A stretch of 64,000 bases of DNA from Tepidiforma sp. (GTDB lineage: Bacteria > Chloroflexota > Dehalococcoidia > Tepidiformales > Tepidiformaceae): the NCBI RefSeq assembly GCF_026003995.1, contig NZ_BPIG01000001.1:879444-943443 (forward strand), read 5' to 3'. Positions within the stretch are counted from its first letter, which is position 1. Every line of letters begins with the position of its first letter. This document shows positions 24,718 through 33,866 of this stretch, in pieces. Below the pieces are notes generated by a model. The model searched no databases, was not told where the DNA came from, and saw only the letters and a program-made list of their open reading frames with translations. Position numbers and translations under genes: made by a program.

Positions 24718-25707
24718 ATGGACCAGGAACTGAAGCCGTGGTCGCGGCTCGCCCTGATCTTCCCCGGGCAGGGGTCGCAGCACGTCGGCATGGGCGAAAA
24801 GCTGGCGCAAGTCTCCCGGGCGGCGCGGGAAGTGTTCCGGCGCGCCGATGAGCTGCTGGAACGGAATCTCTCGAAGCTCTGCTGGGAAGGGCCGGCGGAA
24901 GAGCTGGAATCGACGCGGAACCAGCAGCCGGCGAGCTTCGTCACGTCGATCGCGTGGCTGGAGGCGCTGAAAGAGCGCTGGGCGGCGATCGGGCGGCCGT
25001 TCCAGCCGTACCTGTTCGCCGGGCACTCGATGGGCGAGTTCACGGCGGCGGTCGCCGCGGAATCGCTGACGTTCGAGGACGGGCTTCGGCTGGTGGAGGC
25101 GCGGGGCCGGCTGATGGAGGAAGCCGGGCAGGAGAATCCCGGCGGGATGGCCTCCATCCTCGGGCTGCCCGAGGAGAAGGTGCTCGAAATCTGCGCGGAG
25201 GCCTCGAAGGAGGGGTACGTCGGGCTGGCGAACGCCAACTGCGAAGGCCAGAGCGTCATCTCGGGCTACTTGAAGCCGCTGAAGCTGGCGATGGAGCTGG
25301 CGGAGAAAGCGAAGGCGCGGCGGGTGGTCCGCCTGCCGATTTCGATCGGGTCGCATTCGCCGCTCATGGCGAAAGCGAGCGAGGGGATGGCCGCGCTGCT
25401 CGACCGGGTGAAGGTGATGGACCCGATACGGCCGCTCGTCGGGAACGTGAACGCGGACCTGCTGCGCACCGGCGCGGAGGTGTGCCACGAGCTGAAGGAG
25501 CAGCTGACGCACGGCGTGCAGTGGCAGAAGACGATCGAGCGGATGCGTGACGAGGGGGCGGACATGTTCCTCGAGGTCGGGCCGGGCTCGGTGCTCACGA
25601 AGCTGGTTCGGCGGATCGACTACAGCGTCAACAGCGTGGCGATCAGCGATGAGTACGAGGGGCTGCTGACCGAGCGGTGGGCGCTGGTGGAGGCGGCGGC
25701 GCGATGA
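24718..25707 (+). CDS. fabD: malonyl-CoA:ACP transacylase
   Basis: 329-residue FabD, which loads malonyl groups on ACP for fatty acid elongation. Motifs are FPGQGSQHVGMG (14-25), the nucleophile elbow GHSMGEFTAA (usual form GHSLGE; Ser near 104), the Arg in VEARGRLM, the catalytic-His region GSHSPLMAKA near 217, and a C-terminal EVGPGSVLTKLV. GAAGGGA lies 9 bases before the ATG. First gene of fabD-fabF-fabF-acpP; its stop overlaps the next ATG by 4 bases. Confidence 0.95.
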   Translation: MDQELKPWSRLALIFPGQGSQHVGMGEKLAQVSRAAREVFRRADELLERNLSKLCWEGPAEELESTRNQQPASFVTSIAWLEALKERWAAIGRPFQPYLFAGHSMGEFTAAVAAESLTFEDGLRLVEARGRLMEEAGQENPGGMASILGLPEEKVLEICAEASKEGYVGLANANCEGQSVISGYLKPLKLAMELAEKAKARRVVRLPISIGSHSPLMAKASEGMAALLDRVKVMDPIRPLVGNVNADLLRTGAEVCHELKEQLTHGVQWQKTIERMRDEGADMFLEVGPGSVLTKLVRRIDYSVNSVAISDEYEGLLTERWALVEAAAR

Positions 25708-26942
25708 GCCGGCGGGTGGTGGTGACGGGCGTCGGGGCCGTGACGGCGGTCGGCCACACGGCGGAAGAGACCTGGCAGGCGATGCTCGCCGGGCGGAGCG
25801 GCATCGGGCCGATCACGCTGTTCGACCCGGAGCCGTACCCGGTCCGCATCCAGGCGGAGGTGAAGGGGTACGAGCTGGGCAACCGGGTCGACCCGAAGCA
25901 GCAGCGGTACATGAACCGGTCGGTGACGTTCGGCGTGGGCGCGGCGCTGGATGCGCTGGCCGACAGCGGCCTCGAAGTCACCGAGGAGAACGCCGACATG
26001 GTGGGCGTCATCTTCGGCTCGGGGGCCGGCGGCACCGACATGATTCTCGAGCACCAGCGCATCCTCGAGGAGAAGGGACCGCGGCGGATCACGCCGTTCC
26101 TCGTGGCGAACTTCATCCCGGATGCAGCGAGCGGGCACATCGCCATCGCGACGGGCGCGCGGGGGCCGAACCTCGCGCCGGTGGCTGCCTGCGCCACGGG
26201 GGCGGCCGCCATCGGCGAGGCGTTCGAGACGATCCGCCGCGGCGACGCGGACGCCGTCATCACCGGCAGTTCGGAGGCGGTGCTGCTGCCGATTTACCAC
26301 GCGACGTGGTGCTCGATGCGGGCGCTGGCGAGCGACAACGAGCACCCGGAGCGGGCGCTGAAGCCGTTCGACCTGAACCGGGACGGGTTCGTGGCCGGGG
26401 AAGGCGCGTGCGGGATGGTGCTCGAGGAGTACGAGCACGCGAAGGCGCGCGGCGCGCGGATCTACTGCGAGGTCATCGGGTACGGGGCCTCGAACGATGC
26501 CTACGACATGATTGCGCTCCACGAGACGGGGCGCGGGCTGAAGCGGGCGGTGATGGCGGCGATCCGGAAGGCGGGCATCGACCCGGCGGAGATCGACTAC
26601 ATCAACCCGCACGGGAGCGGGACGCCGCTGAACGACCGGGTGGAGACGCTCGTCTTCAAGGACGTGATGGGCGAGGCGGCCTACCGGGCGGCGATTTCGT
26701 CGGTGAAGCCGATTACTGGGCACTGCATGGGCGCGAGCGGGTCAGTAGAGGCGCTCGCCTGCGTGATGGCGATCCGGGACCAGAGGGTGGCGCCGACCAT
26801 CAACTACACGACGCCCGACCCGGAGTGCGACCTCGACTACGTGCCGAACGTCGCGCGGGAGATGCCCGTGCGGGTGGCGATGACCACCTCGGTGGGGCTG
26901 GGCGGGCACAACGCGTGCCTGATATTCCGGAAGGTCGACTGA
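25704..26942 (+). CDS. fabF: beta-ketoacyl-ACP synthase II, first copy
   Basis: 412-residue KAS II-type condensing enzyme. All three catalytic residues are present: Cys163 in VAACATGAAA, His303 in NPHGSGTPLND (usual NAHGTGTPLND), and His340 in ITGHCMGASG. The gating loop region VGLGGHNA lies near the C-terminus. Small deviations from the consensus at each active-site loop distinguish it from the second copy and may reflect different chain-length preference, but this is inference. It is cotranslated with fabD and followed 8 bases later by the second fabF. Confidence 0.93.
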   Translation: MSRRVVVTGVGAVTAVGHTAEETWQAMLAGRSGIGPITLFDPEPYPVRIQAEVKGYELGNRVDPKQQRYMNRSVTFGVGAALDALADSGLEVTEENADMVGVIFGSGAGGTDMILEHQRILEEKGPRRITPFLVANFIPDAASGHIAIATGARGPNLAPVAACATGAAAIGEAFETIRRGDADAVITGSSEAVLLPIYHATWCSMRALASDNEHPERALKPFDLNRDGFVAGEGACGMVLEEYEHAKARGARIYCEVIGYGASNDAYDMIALHETGRGLKRAVMAAIRKAGIDPAEIDYINPHGSGTPLNDRVETLVFKDVMGEAAYRAAISSVKPITGHCMGASGSVEALACVMAIRDQRVAPTINYTTPDPECDLDYVPNVAREMPVRVAMTTSVGLGGHNACLIFRKVD

Positions 26943-26950
26943 CCGGGGAG

Positions 26951-28196
26951 ATGCCTGTGAGGCGAGCACTGGTGACCGGCGTGGGGGCCATCACGCCGAT
27001 TGGACTGACCGCGCACGAGTTCTGGGAGAATCTCGTGGCGGGCGTTTCGGGCGCGGGGCCGATCACGCGGTTCGACACGGCGGACATGCCGGTGAAGATC
27101 GCGACCGAGGTGAAGGGGTTCGAGCCCGGGAAGTACATGGACACCAAAGAGGCGCGGCGGATGTCGCGGTTCGCGCAGTTCGCGGTGGCCGCGGCGAAGC
27201 TGGCCGCGGAGGATGCGGGGCTGACGCTGACCGACGAGGAGCGGCGGCGCGCCGGTTCGGCGATCGCGACGGGGGCGGGCGGCGCCATCGACACGATGGA
27301 AGAGGTGCTGGTGCTGAAGGAGCGGGGGGCCCGGCCGGGTGAGCCCGTTCTACGTGCCGACGATGGCGCCGAACATGGGCGCGTGCCAGGTTTCGATGCA
27401 TCTCGGGCTCCGCGGCCCGGCGATGGCGAGCGTGGCGGCCTGCGCGAGCGGCCTCTACAGCTACCTCGAGGCGAAGCAGCTCATCGCTTCCGGGCGGTGC
27501 GACGTGGTGCTGGCGGGCGGCACCGAAGCAGCGCTGCACCCGCTGCCCATCGCAGCGCTGGCGAACATGAAGGCCCTGAGCCGCCGGAACGACGAGCCGG
27601 AGAAGGCGAGCCGGCCGTTCGACCGCGACCGCGACGGGTTCGTCTTCGGCGAAGGCGCCGTGGTGATGGTCATCGAGTCGGAGGAGCGGGCGAAGGCGCG
27701 GGGGGCACGCGTCTACGCGGAGCTGGCGGGCGGCGGCCTGAGCTGCGACGCGTACCACATCACGGCCCCGCTGGAGGACGGCTCGGGCGCGTGCGACGCC
27801 ATGGTGGAGGCGCTCCGGGATGCCGGCATGGCGCCGGAGGACGTGGATTACATCGCAGCGCATGGGACAGGGACGCCGCTGAACGACGTCGCGGAGACGA
27901 AGGCGATCAAGCTGGCCTACGGGGAGCACGCGCGGCGGCTGGCGGTGAGTTCGCCGAAGTCGATGGTGGGGCACCTGCTCGGGGCAGCTGGCGCGGTCGG
28001 CGCGCTGGCGGCGGCGCTGGCGGTGTACCATGACGTGGCGCCGCCCACGATCAACCTCGAGAACCCGGACCCCGAATGCGACCTGGACTACGTGCCGCTG
28101 AAGGCGCGGGCGATGCGCATCCGCGCCGCGGCAGCGAACGGGTTCGGCTTCGGGGGCCAGAACGGCTCGGTGATCTTCCGCAAGTACGAGGGCTGA
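26951..28196 (+). pseudogene. fabF: beta-ketoacyl-ACP synthase II, second copy, with +1 frameshift
   Basis: Second KAS II gene. From ATG 26951 the frame encodes MPVRRALVTGVGAITPIG through VLKERGA, then goes out of frame near 27324-27329, a run of six G. Removing one G restores an uninterrupted KAS II of about 414 residues, continuing VSPFYVPTMAPNMGACQ. The downstream part keeps the catalytic Cys (AACASGLYS), AAHGTGTPLND and VGHLLGAAG, all closer to consensus than in copy 1. Taken as real, the downstream part could start at GTG 27339 (285 residues), but it would lack the N-terminal part. Sequencing error in the G-run is the simplest explanation. Confidence 0.85.
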
Positions 28197-28250
28197 CGTA
28201 GCCTAGCGGACACCCGGCAGCGAACAGCACGAAGAGGGGAGCAATCGCCA

Positions 28251-28502
28251 ATGGCAACAGTGTTCGAACGAGTCCGCGATGTGGTGGTGCGGCAGCTGAA
28301 GGTGAGCCCGGACGAAGTGACGCCGGAGGCAAGCCTCGTCGACGACCTGCGGGCCGACTCGCTCGATATCGTCGACCTGACGATTGCGATCGAGGAGGAG
28401 TTCGCGGACCAGGCGGAGTTCGAGATCCGCGACGAGGACGCCGAGAACATCAAGACGGTGCAGGACATCATCGACTTCCTGGCGCACCAGGGCATCCACT
28501 AG
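28251..28502 (+). CDS. acpP: acyl carrier protein
   Basis: 83-residue ACP. The phosphopantetheine attachment serine is Ser37 in [18 protein letters not shown], with the DSL motif exactly as expected. The chain is strongly acidic and helical. GAGGGGAGC lies about 8 bases before the ATG. A TAGCCT at 28199-28204, just after fabF, could add an extra promoter. This is the last gene of fabD-fabF-fabF-acpP; fabH, fabG, fabZ and fabI are not in the window. Confidence 0.96.
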   Translation: MATVFERVRDVVVRQLKVSPDEVTPEASLVDDLRADSLDIVDLTIAIEEEFADQAEFEIRDEDAENIKTVQDIIDFLAHQGIH

Positions 28503-28504
28503 CT

Positions 28505-28522
28505 CCCGGCGCGCGCGCCGGG
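28505..28522 (+). terminator. acpP terminator hairpin
   Basis: Perfect 18-base palindrome CCCGGCGCGCGCGCCGGG just after the acpP stop, followed by ATTT. It lies between the convergent acpP and iscS genes and may serve both. The T-run is weak. Confidence 0.6.
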
Positions 28523-28545
28523 ATTTCCGCCGGGCGGCCGGGCGG

Positions 28546-29715
28546 TCAGCCGCCGGCGAGGGCGCGGAGCTTCTGGACGATGCCGGGGAGGACGTCGAGC
28601 ACGCGCTCGACCTCGGCGTCGGTGGTGTGGCGGCCGAGGGTGAGGCGGAGGGAGGCATGGGCGAGGTCGCGGTCGATGCCCATGGCGGTGAGCACGTGGG
28701 AGGGTTCGAGCGAGCCCGTCGTGCAGGCGGAGCCGCTGCTGGCGGCGATGTCGGCGAGATCGAGCGCGAGAAGGACGCTTTCGCCCTCCACGTTGCGGAA
28801 GCAGCAGGAGAAGTGATTCGGCAGGCGCCGCTCCGGGTCGGCCGGACCGGTGATGACCGTGTCGGGGATGCGCTCGGGGAGTTCGTAGAGGAGCCGGTTG
28901 CGGAGACGGCCGACGCGGGCGTTGAACTCTTCGCGCTCCTGCCACGCGAGCTGCATGGCGGCGGCGAGGCCGACGATGCCCGGGACGTTTTCGGTGCCGG
29001 CGCGGCGCTCTTTCTCCTGGCTGCCGCCGAGGATGAGGGGCTGCCAGGGGGTCCGATTCTTGATGTAGAGCAAGCCGACGCCTTTCGGGCCGTAGATCTT
29101 GTGGCCGGCGAGGCTGAGGAGGTCGACGCCGAGGCGGGAAGGGGTGATATCGAGCGAGCCGGCGGCCTGGACGGCGTCGGTATGGACGACGACGCGGGGG
29201 TTCCGTTCGCGGGCGATGCGGGCGGCCTCGGCGACGGGCTGGATGGTGCCGACCTCGTTGTTGGCGGTCATGATCGAAACGACGACGGTTTCCGGGCCGA
29301 CCGCTTCGGCGAGGGCTTCGAGCGAGACGACGCCGTCGCGGTCGACGGGCAGGTAGGTGGCGCGGAAGCCTTCGCGCTCGAGCTGTTCGACCGTGTGGAG
29401 GACGGCGTGGTGCTCGATGGCGGTGGTGACGATGTGGTTGCCGCGGCCGCGTGCGCGCTGGGCGAAGGCAGCGCCGCGGATGGCGGCGTTGTCGGATTCG
29501 GTGCCGCCGGAGGTGAAGACGATTTCGCGGGGTGAGGCGCCGAGGAGGTCGGCGACGGTCTTGCGGGCGGCGTCGAGCGCCTGCCGCGCCTGCTGGCCTT
29601 CGAGGTAGATGCTGGAGGGGTTGCCCCAGTGGGTGGTGAAGAAGGGGAGCATCGCTTCGACGACGCGCGGGTCGGGCGGGGTCGTCGCGGCGTGGTCGAG
29701 GTAGATGCGCGGCAT
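28546..29715 (-). CDS. iscS: cysteine desulfurase (IscS/NifS type)
   Basis: 389-residue PLP enzyme that takes sulfur from cysteine for Fe-S clusters and tRNA thiolation. Seen are YLDHAATTPPDP at the N-terminus, EHHAVLHT near 101 (PLP-stacking His), AGHKIYGPKG with the Schiff-base Lys206, GTENVPGIVGL, and the catalytic loop SSGSACTTGSLEPSH with Cys331. The long loop GSAC-TTGSLEPSHVL marks group I (IscS/NifS). It starts at the ATG at 29715 with a TACCCT box 6 bases upstream. No iscU or other suf genes are adjacent. Confidence 0.95.
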   Translation of the reverse strand: MPRIYLDHAATTPPDPRVVEAMLPFFTTHWGNPSSIYLEGQQARQALDAARKTVADLLGASPREIVFTSGGTESDNAAIRGAAFAQRARGRGNHIVTTAIEHHAVLHTVEQLEREGFRATYLPVDRDGVVSLEALAEAVGPETVVVSIMTANNEVGTIQPVAEAARIARERNPRVVVHTDAVQAAGSLDITPSRLGVDLLSLAGHKIYGPKGVGLLYIKNRTPWQPLILGGSQEKERRAGTENVPGIVGLAAAMQLAWQEREEFNARVGRLRNRLLYELPERIPDTVITGPADPERRLPNHFSCCFRNVEGESVLLALDLADIAASSGSACTTGSLEPSHVLTAMGIDRDLAHASLRLTLGRHTTDAEVERVLDVLPGIVQKLRALAGG

Positions 29716-29721
29716 AGGAAC

Positions 29722-29727
29722 AGGGTA
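29722..29727 (-). promoter_or_regulatory. -10-like element for leaderless iscS
   Basis: TACCCT on the minus strand, 6 bases before the iscS ATG. Confidence 0.42.
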
Positions 29728-29769
29728 GCGGATGGTGCGGGCGGACGATCACGGGGCGGGCGGACGTGG

Positions 29770-29775
29770 TATGCT
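29770..29775 (+). promoter_or_regulatory. -10 element of the nusA operon
   Basis: TATGCT, preceded by TGG in the extended -10 position. The predicted start near 29782 gives a leader of about 50 bases holding the attenuator hairpin. No good -35. Confidence 0.5.
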
Positions 29776-29797
29776 GAAACGCGGCAATTCCATCCGG

Positions 29798-29822
29798 GAG
29801 TGGGCCCCGCGCCCACTTTTTT
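29798..29822 (+). terminator. attenuator-type hairpin in the nusA leader
   Basis: A 7-bp stem AGTGGGC/GCCCACT with loop CCCGC (29799-29817) followed by six T (29817-29822), only 9 bases before the nusA ATG. It is a textbook Rho-independent terminator placed inside a leader, not after a gene. It resembles the attenuator leaders reported ahead of rimP-nusA operons. Confidence 0.75.
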
Positions 29823-29831
29823 GTTGAGAGT

Positions 29832-31361
29832 ATGAAAAACGAACTGTTGTTGGCGCTGAACCAGCTGGCGGCGGAGAAGAACCTCCCGCAGGAGACGGTG
29901 TACGAGGCGGTGGAGGCTGCCCTGACCTCGGCCTTCCGGAGGGAAGAGGACGACGCGCCGAACATGTACGTGAAGATCGATGCGCGGAACGGCGAGATCC
30001 GGGCGTACCGCCAGATGATCGTCGTCGAGCAGGTGGAAGACCCGCGCGTCGAGATGAGCGTGGAGGAGGCGCGGCGCTGGAAGAAGGACGCGCGGCCCGG
30101 CGACGTGCTCGACTTCGAAGAGGAGATCCCGAAGAACGCGGGCCGGATCGCGGCGCAGACGGCGAAGCAGGTGGTGCTGCAGCGGCTGCGCGAGGCGGAG
30201 CGGGACGCCATCTACGAGGAGTACATCTCGAAGGTCGGCGAGCTGATCGTCGGGACGGTGCAGAAGGCGGAGGCCCGGCAGATCATCATGGACCTCGGCC
30301 GGGGGACGGAGGCGGTGCTGCCGGCGAGCGAGCAGGTGCGGAACGAGCACCTGCGGCCGGGGCAGCGGGTGCGCGTGCTGGTCGTCGAGGTGAACAAGGC
30401 CTCGAAGGGTCCGCAGATCGTGGTGAGCCGGGCGCACCGGAACCTGCTGCGGCGGCTGTTCGAGATGGAAGTGCCGGAGATCAAGAGCGGGACGGTGGAG
30501 ATCAAGAGCATCGCGCGCGAGGGCGGGCACCGGAGCAAGATCGCTGTGTGGGCCCGGAACCCGGCGATCGACCCGATCGGGGCGTGCGTTGGGGTGCGCG
30601 GCACGCGCATCCAGAACATCGTCAACGAACTGAACGGCGAGCGGATCGACGTCATCAAGTGGGACCCGGACCCGGCGAAGTTCGTTTCGAACGCGCTGAG
30701 CCCGGCGCAGGTGACGGAGGTGGAGATCGACCCGGAGGAGCGGCTGGCGCGGGTGGTCGTCCCCGACAAGATGATGTCGCTGGCGATCGGAAAGGACGGC
30801 CAAAACGCGCGGCTGGCGGCGAAGCTGACCGGCTGGCGGATCACCGTGCTGAGCGAATCGGCGAAGGAGCGCCTGGAAGCGGGCGAGCCGGAGACGCCGA
30901 TGGCGTTCGAGCCGTACGCCCCGGGCGAGGCGCCGGATATCGACATCCTGCACGCGGCGGAGCAGGTGGCGGCAGCGGCCGAGGAGGCTGCGGCGGCCCA
31001 GCCGGCGGCGTCGGTCGTGACAGAGCAGCCGCGTGTGCAGCCCGAGCCGGAGCCGGTGGAGGAAGAGGAGGAGATCTCGTTCGCGTCGATCGTCGAGTCG
31101 ATCCCGGTGCCGCGCGGCGAAGAGCGCGAATCGGAGGACTACGGCGAGGACGAGGACGAGGAGTACGAGATTCCCGCTACGATCATCGAGGAGGAGCGGC
31201 CGTCGTCGATCCGGTTCGCGGAGGATGTCCTGCCGCGGCGGGAAGAGGAAGACGAGCCGCTGCCGAAGAAGGCGGCGGGGAAGAAGGGCAAGCGCGCGCC
31301 CCGCTACTACGACGAGGGCGACGACATGGAAGACATCGACTACGCGGGCCGGATTCACTGA
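29832..31361 (+). CDS. nusA: transcription termination/antitermination factor NusA
   Basis: 509-residue NusA. An N-terminal RNA-polymerase-binding domain (~1-130) is followed by S1 (~135-200, VGTVQKAEARQIIMDLG) and two KH domains (~230-375, ACVGVRGTRIQNIVNEL and LAIGKDGQNARLAAKLTGW). After ~385 comes a long acidic, low-complexity tail (EEEEEISFASIVES, EDEDEEYEI) ending in a basic KKAAGKKGKR stretch, different from E. coli's acidic repeats. It directly follows the attenuator-like leader; rimP, normally first in this operon, is absent here. Confidence 0.96.
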   Translation: MKNELLLALNQLAAEKNLPQETVYEAVEAALTSAFRREEDDAPNMYVKIDARNGEIRAYRQMIVVEQVEDPRVEMSVEEARRWKKDARPGDVLDFEEEIPKNAGRIAAQTAKQVVLQRLREAERDAIYEEYISKVGELIVGTVQKAEARQIIMDLGRGTEAVLPASEQVRNEHLRPGQRVRVLVVEVNKASKGPQIVVSRAHRNLLRRLFEMEVPEIKSGTVEIKSIAREGGHRSKIAVWARNPAIDPIGACVGVRGTRIQNIVNELNGERIDVIKWDPDPAKFVSNALSPAQVTEVEIDPEERLARVVVPDKMMSLAIGKDGQNARLAAKLTGWRITVLSESAKERLEAGEPETPMAFEPYAPGEAPDIDILHAAEQVAAAAEEAAAAQPAASVVTEQPRVQPEPEPVEEEEEISFASIVESIPVPRGEERESEDYGEDEDEEYEIPATIIEEERPSSIRFAEDVLPRREEEDEPLPKKAAGKKGKRAPRYYDEGDDMEDIDYAGRIH

Positions 31362-31391
31362 TGCCGGGCTGCGGGTCGCGAGCGCGGGGAG

Positions 31392-31703
31392 GTGTTCGCC
31401 ATCACGACGGGGGTTCGGCCACGGAGGCAGCCGCAGCGGACGTGCATCGCCTGCCGCACTGAGCAGGGGAAGCGGGAGCTGGTGCGGCTCGTGCGCACGC
31501 CGGATGGGCGGGTGCGGGTCGACCCGACGGGGAAGGCGAACGGCCGCGGGGCCTACCTCCACCCCTATCGTGAGTGCTGGGAGAAAGCGCTCCGAGGGGG
31601 TACGATAAAGAATGCACTGAAAATTACCCCGGCCGTGGACGATATCGAAGCCCTGCGGGCCTTCGGGTTGGCGTTGCCGGCGAAGGAAGGCGATAGCGTA
31701 TGA
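31392..31703 (+). CDS. ylxR: YlxR family RNA-binding protein (RnpM)
   Basis: 103-residue YlxR/DUF448 protein, known in Firmicutes as a nucleoid-associated or RNase P-modulating RNA binder encoded between nusA and infB. The core QRTCIACRTEQGKRELVRLVR (near residues 15-35), VDPTGKANGRGAYLHP (~44-59) and the helical C-terminus match the family. The CxxC is retained. GTG 31392 is preceded by a GGGGAGG ribosome site. Its stop overlaps the infB ATG by 4 bases. Confidence 0.92.
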   Translation: MFAITTGVRPRRQPQRTCIACRTEQGKRELVRLVRTPDGRVRVDPTGKANGRGAYLHPYRECWEKALRGGTIKNALKITPAVDDIEALRAFGLALPAKEGDSV

Positions 31704-33478
31704 CGGCAAAGAGTTCGACCCAATCGCGCGTGACGATCCCGGCCGCCCTGACGGTGCGGGAGCTGGCGGAGCTGCTGCGCGTCTCGCCGGTGGAAGTCAT
31801 CAAGCGGCTGATGACGAACGGGGTGATGGCGAATCAGAACCAGACGATCGACTACGACACGGCGGCGATCGTCGCGGTCGAGCTGGGGTTCGAGCCGGAG
31901 CCGGAGGCCGCGGCCGCGCCAGAGCCGGGCGCACCGCTCGTGGAGCCGGAAGAGGAGCCGGACGACCCGGCATCGCTCAAGCCGCGGCCGCCGGTCGTGA
32001 CCATCCTCGGGCACGTCGACCACGGGAAGACGAGCCTGCTCGACGCGATCCGGAAGACGCGGGTGGCCGCGGGCGAGGCGGGCGGCATCACCCAGCACAT
32101 CGGCGCCTACCAGGTGGAGCGGGACGGGCACCTCATCACGTTCATCGATACGCCGGGGCACGCGGCCTTTACGGCGATGCGGGCGCGCGGCGCGCAGGTG
32201 ACGGATATCGCGGTGCTGGTGGTGGCGGCGGACGACGGCGTGATGCCGCAGACGGTTGAAGCGATCAACCACGCGAAGGCGGCTGAGGTGCCGATCATCG
32301 TCGCCATCAACAAGATCGACCTGCCGGCAGCGAACCCGGACCGCGTGAAGCAGCAGCTTACGGAGCACAACATCGTCGTCGAAGAGTACGGCGGCGATAC
32401 GGTGTGCGTGCCGGTTTCGGCGGCGACGGGGCAGGGCATTGGCGACCTCCTCGAGGCGATCAACCTCGTCGCGGAGATCAGCGAGCTCAAGGCGAACCCG
32501 AACCGGCCGGCATCGGCGGTCGTCATCGAGGCAGAACTGGACCCGAGCCGCGGGCCGGTGGCGACGGTGCTCGTGCAGCGGGGGACGCTGCGGCAGGGCG
32601 ACGCGGTCGTGGTCGGCGAGACGAGCGGCAAGGTCCGGGCGATGCTGGACGACCGCGGCCGGCGGATCAAGGAGGCCGGGCCGTCGACGCCGGTGGTCAT
32701 CCTCGGGCTCGAAGACGTGCCGGAGGCCGGCGAGCGGCTGCGCGCGGTGGCCGATGAGAAGCTGGCGCGGCAGATCGTGGAGGAGCGGCGCCGCCGGCGC
32801 GAGGCGCAGGAGCAGACCCAGCACGCGCGGGTCAACCTCGACACGCTGTTCAACGAGATCAGCGCCGGGAAGCTGAAGGAGCTGATCATCATTCTGAAGA
32901 CGGACGTCCGCGGGAGCGCGGAGGCGATCAAGGGCGCGCTGGAGCGGCTGAGCACGCAGGAAGTGAAGCTGAAGATCATCCACGCGGCGACCGGGCCGGT
33001 GACGGACAGCGACGTCATGCTCGCCGAGGCCTCGAACGGCATCATCATCGCCTTCAACACGCGCATCGAGCCGAGCGCGAAGAAGCGCGCCGAGGCTGCC
33101 GGCATCGAAATCCGGAGCTACAACATCATCTACCAGGTGCTCGAGGACGTGGAGAAGGCGCTCCAGGGCATGCTCGAGCCGGTGTACCAGACCGTGGTCG
33201 ACGGCCATGCGGAGGTTCGCGCGGTATTCAAGTCGAGCCGCGTCGGGCAGATCGCGGGCAGCTACGTCACCGACGGCGTGGTGCGGCGCGGTTCGCTGGC
33301 GCGCGTGCTCCGGGGCAAGGAGGAGGTGGCAAAGGGCCGCTGCGAGGGTCTGAAGCGCTTCCAGGACGACGTCCGCGAAGTGCAGACCGGCTACGAGTGC
33401 GGCATCGTCATCTCCGGGTTCGACAAGTTCCAGGTCGGCGACATCATCGAGTTCTACCACGAAGAGCGGGTGAGCTGA
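31700..33478 (+). CDS. infB: translation initiation factor IF-2
   Basis: 592-residue IF-2, the GTPase placing fMet-tRNA on the 30S subunit. A short N-terminal part is followed by the G domain, with GHVDHGKTS (~113), [16 protein letters not shown] and NKID, then domains II and III, and a C2 domain with the fMet-tRNA-binding [15 protein letters not shown]. The N-terminus is much shorter than in E. coli, as in many Chloroflexota and small-genome bacteria. Position after nusA-ylxR is standard. It starts on the ylxR stop. Confidence 0.97.
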   Translation: MTAKSSTQSRVTIPAALTVRELAELLRVSPVEVIKRLMTNGVMANQNQTIDYDTAAIVAVELGFEPEPEAAAAPEPGAPLVEPEEEPDDPASLKPRPPVVTILGHVDHGKTSLLDAIRKTRVAAGEAGGITQHIGAYQVERDGHLITFIDTPGHAAFTAMRARGAQVTDIAVLVVAADDGVMPQTVEAINHAKAAEVPIIVAINKIDLPAANPDRVKQQLTEHNIVVEEYGGDTVCVPVSAATGQGIGDLLEAINLVAEISELKANPNRPASAVVIEAELDPSRGPVATVLVQRGTLRQGDAVVVGETSGKVRAMLDDRGRRIKEAGPSTPVVILGLEDVPEAGERLRAVADEKLARQIVEERRRRREAQEQTQHARVNLDTLFNEISAGKLKELIIILKTDVRGSAEAIKGALERLSTQEVKLKIIHAATGPVTDSDVMLAEASNGIIIAFNTRIEPSAKKRAEAAGIEIRSYNIIYQVLEDVEKALQGMLEPVYQTVVDGHAEVRAVFKSSRVGQIAGSYVTDGVVRRGSLARVLRGKEEVAKGRCEGLKRFQDDVREVQTGYECGIVISGFDKFQVGDIIEFYHEERVS

Positions 33479-33494
33479 CGCCGCGGAGGGCGCG

Positions 33495-33866
33495 ATGACG
33501 ATGCGCACGACGCGCGTGGGCGAATTGCTGCGCGCCGAGATTTCGGAGCTGCTGCTGCGCGAGGTGAAAGACCCGAGGGTCGGCCGCGGCATGGTTACGA
33601 TCACGGAGGTGCAGGTCTCGCCGGATCTTCGGCGGGCGGTGGTCTACGTCTCCCACCTCGGGACGGAGTCGGAGCGGGCGGAGGCGCTCGAAGGGCTGCA
33701 GCACTCGGCGCCGTTCCTGCACCGGGAGCTGGTGCACCGGCTCTCGCTGCGGAACGTGCCGGAGCTGGTCTTCCGGTTCGACCCCTCGATCGAACGGGGG
33801 GCGCGGCTCGCCGAACTGATCGAGCAGGTGCGGGCGGAGCGGCGTGGCGAGGAAGCGGGCGAGTAG
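33495..33866 (+). CDS. rbfA: ribosome-binding factor A
   Basis: 123-residue RbfA, a KH-fold factor for 16S rRNA 5' processing and cold growth. Recognisable are RVGELLRAEISELLLREVKDPRVG (~residues 5-28), VSPDLRRAVVYVS and the conserved APFLHRELVHRLSLRNVPELVFRFD. It has an Arg/Glu-rich tail. It starts 16 bases after infB, with GGAGGG in front. Its last 23 bases overlap the truB start. Confidence 0.94.
   Translation: MTMRTTRVGELLRAEISELLLREVKDPRVGRGMVTITEVQVSPDLRRAVVYVSHLGTESERAEALEGLQHSAPFLHRELVHRLSLRNVPELVFRFDPSIERGARLAELIEQVRAERRGEEAGE

Noticed and set aside
20143-25512. A continuous minus-strand open frame of about 1,790 codons
   Set aside because: It runs antisense through the MFS, priA and fabD genes, is Arg/His/Pro-rich with no domain, and reflects high GC at third positions lacking stops.
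27339-28196. Independent 285-residue short ketosynthase starting at GTG 27339
   Set aside because: It would lack the N-terminal strand and helix set needed for the fold, has no ribosome site, and the missing part lies directly upstream in another frame.
25704-28502. Type II polyketide minimal set (KS-alpha, chain-length factor, ACP)
   Set aside because: Both ketosynthases keep the active-site Cys (AACATG and AACASG); a chain-length factor would have Gln there. Context fabD-acpP fits fatty acid synthesis.
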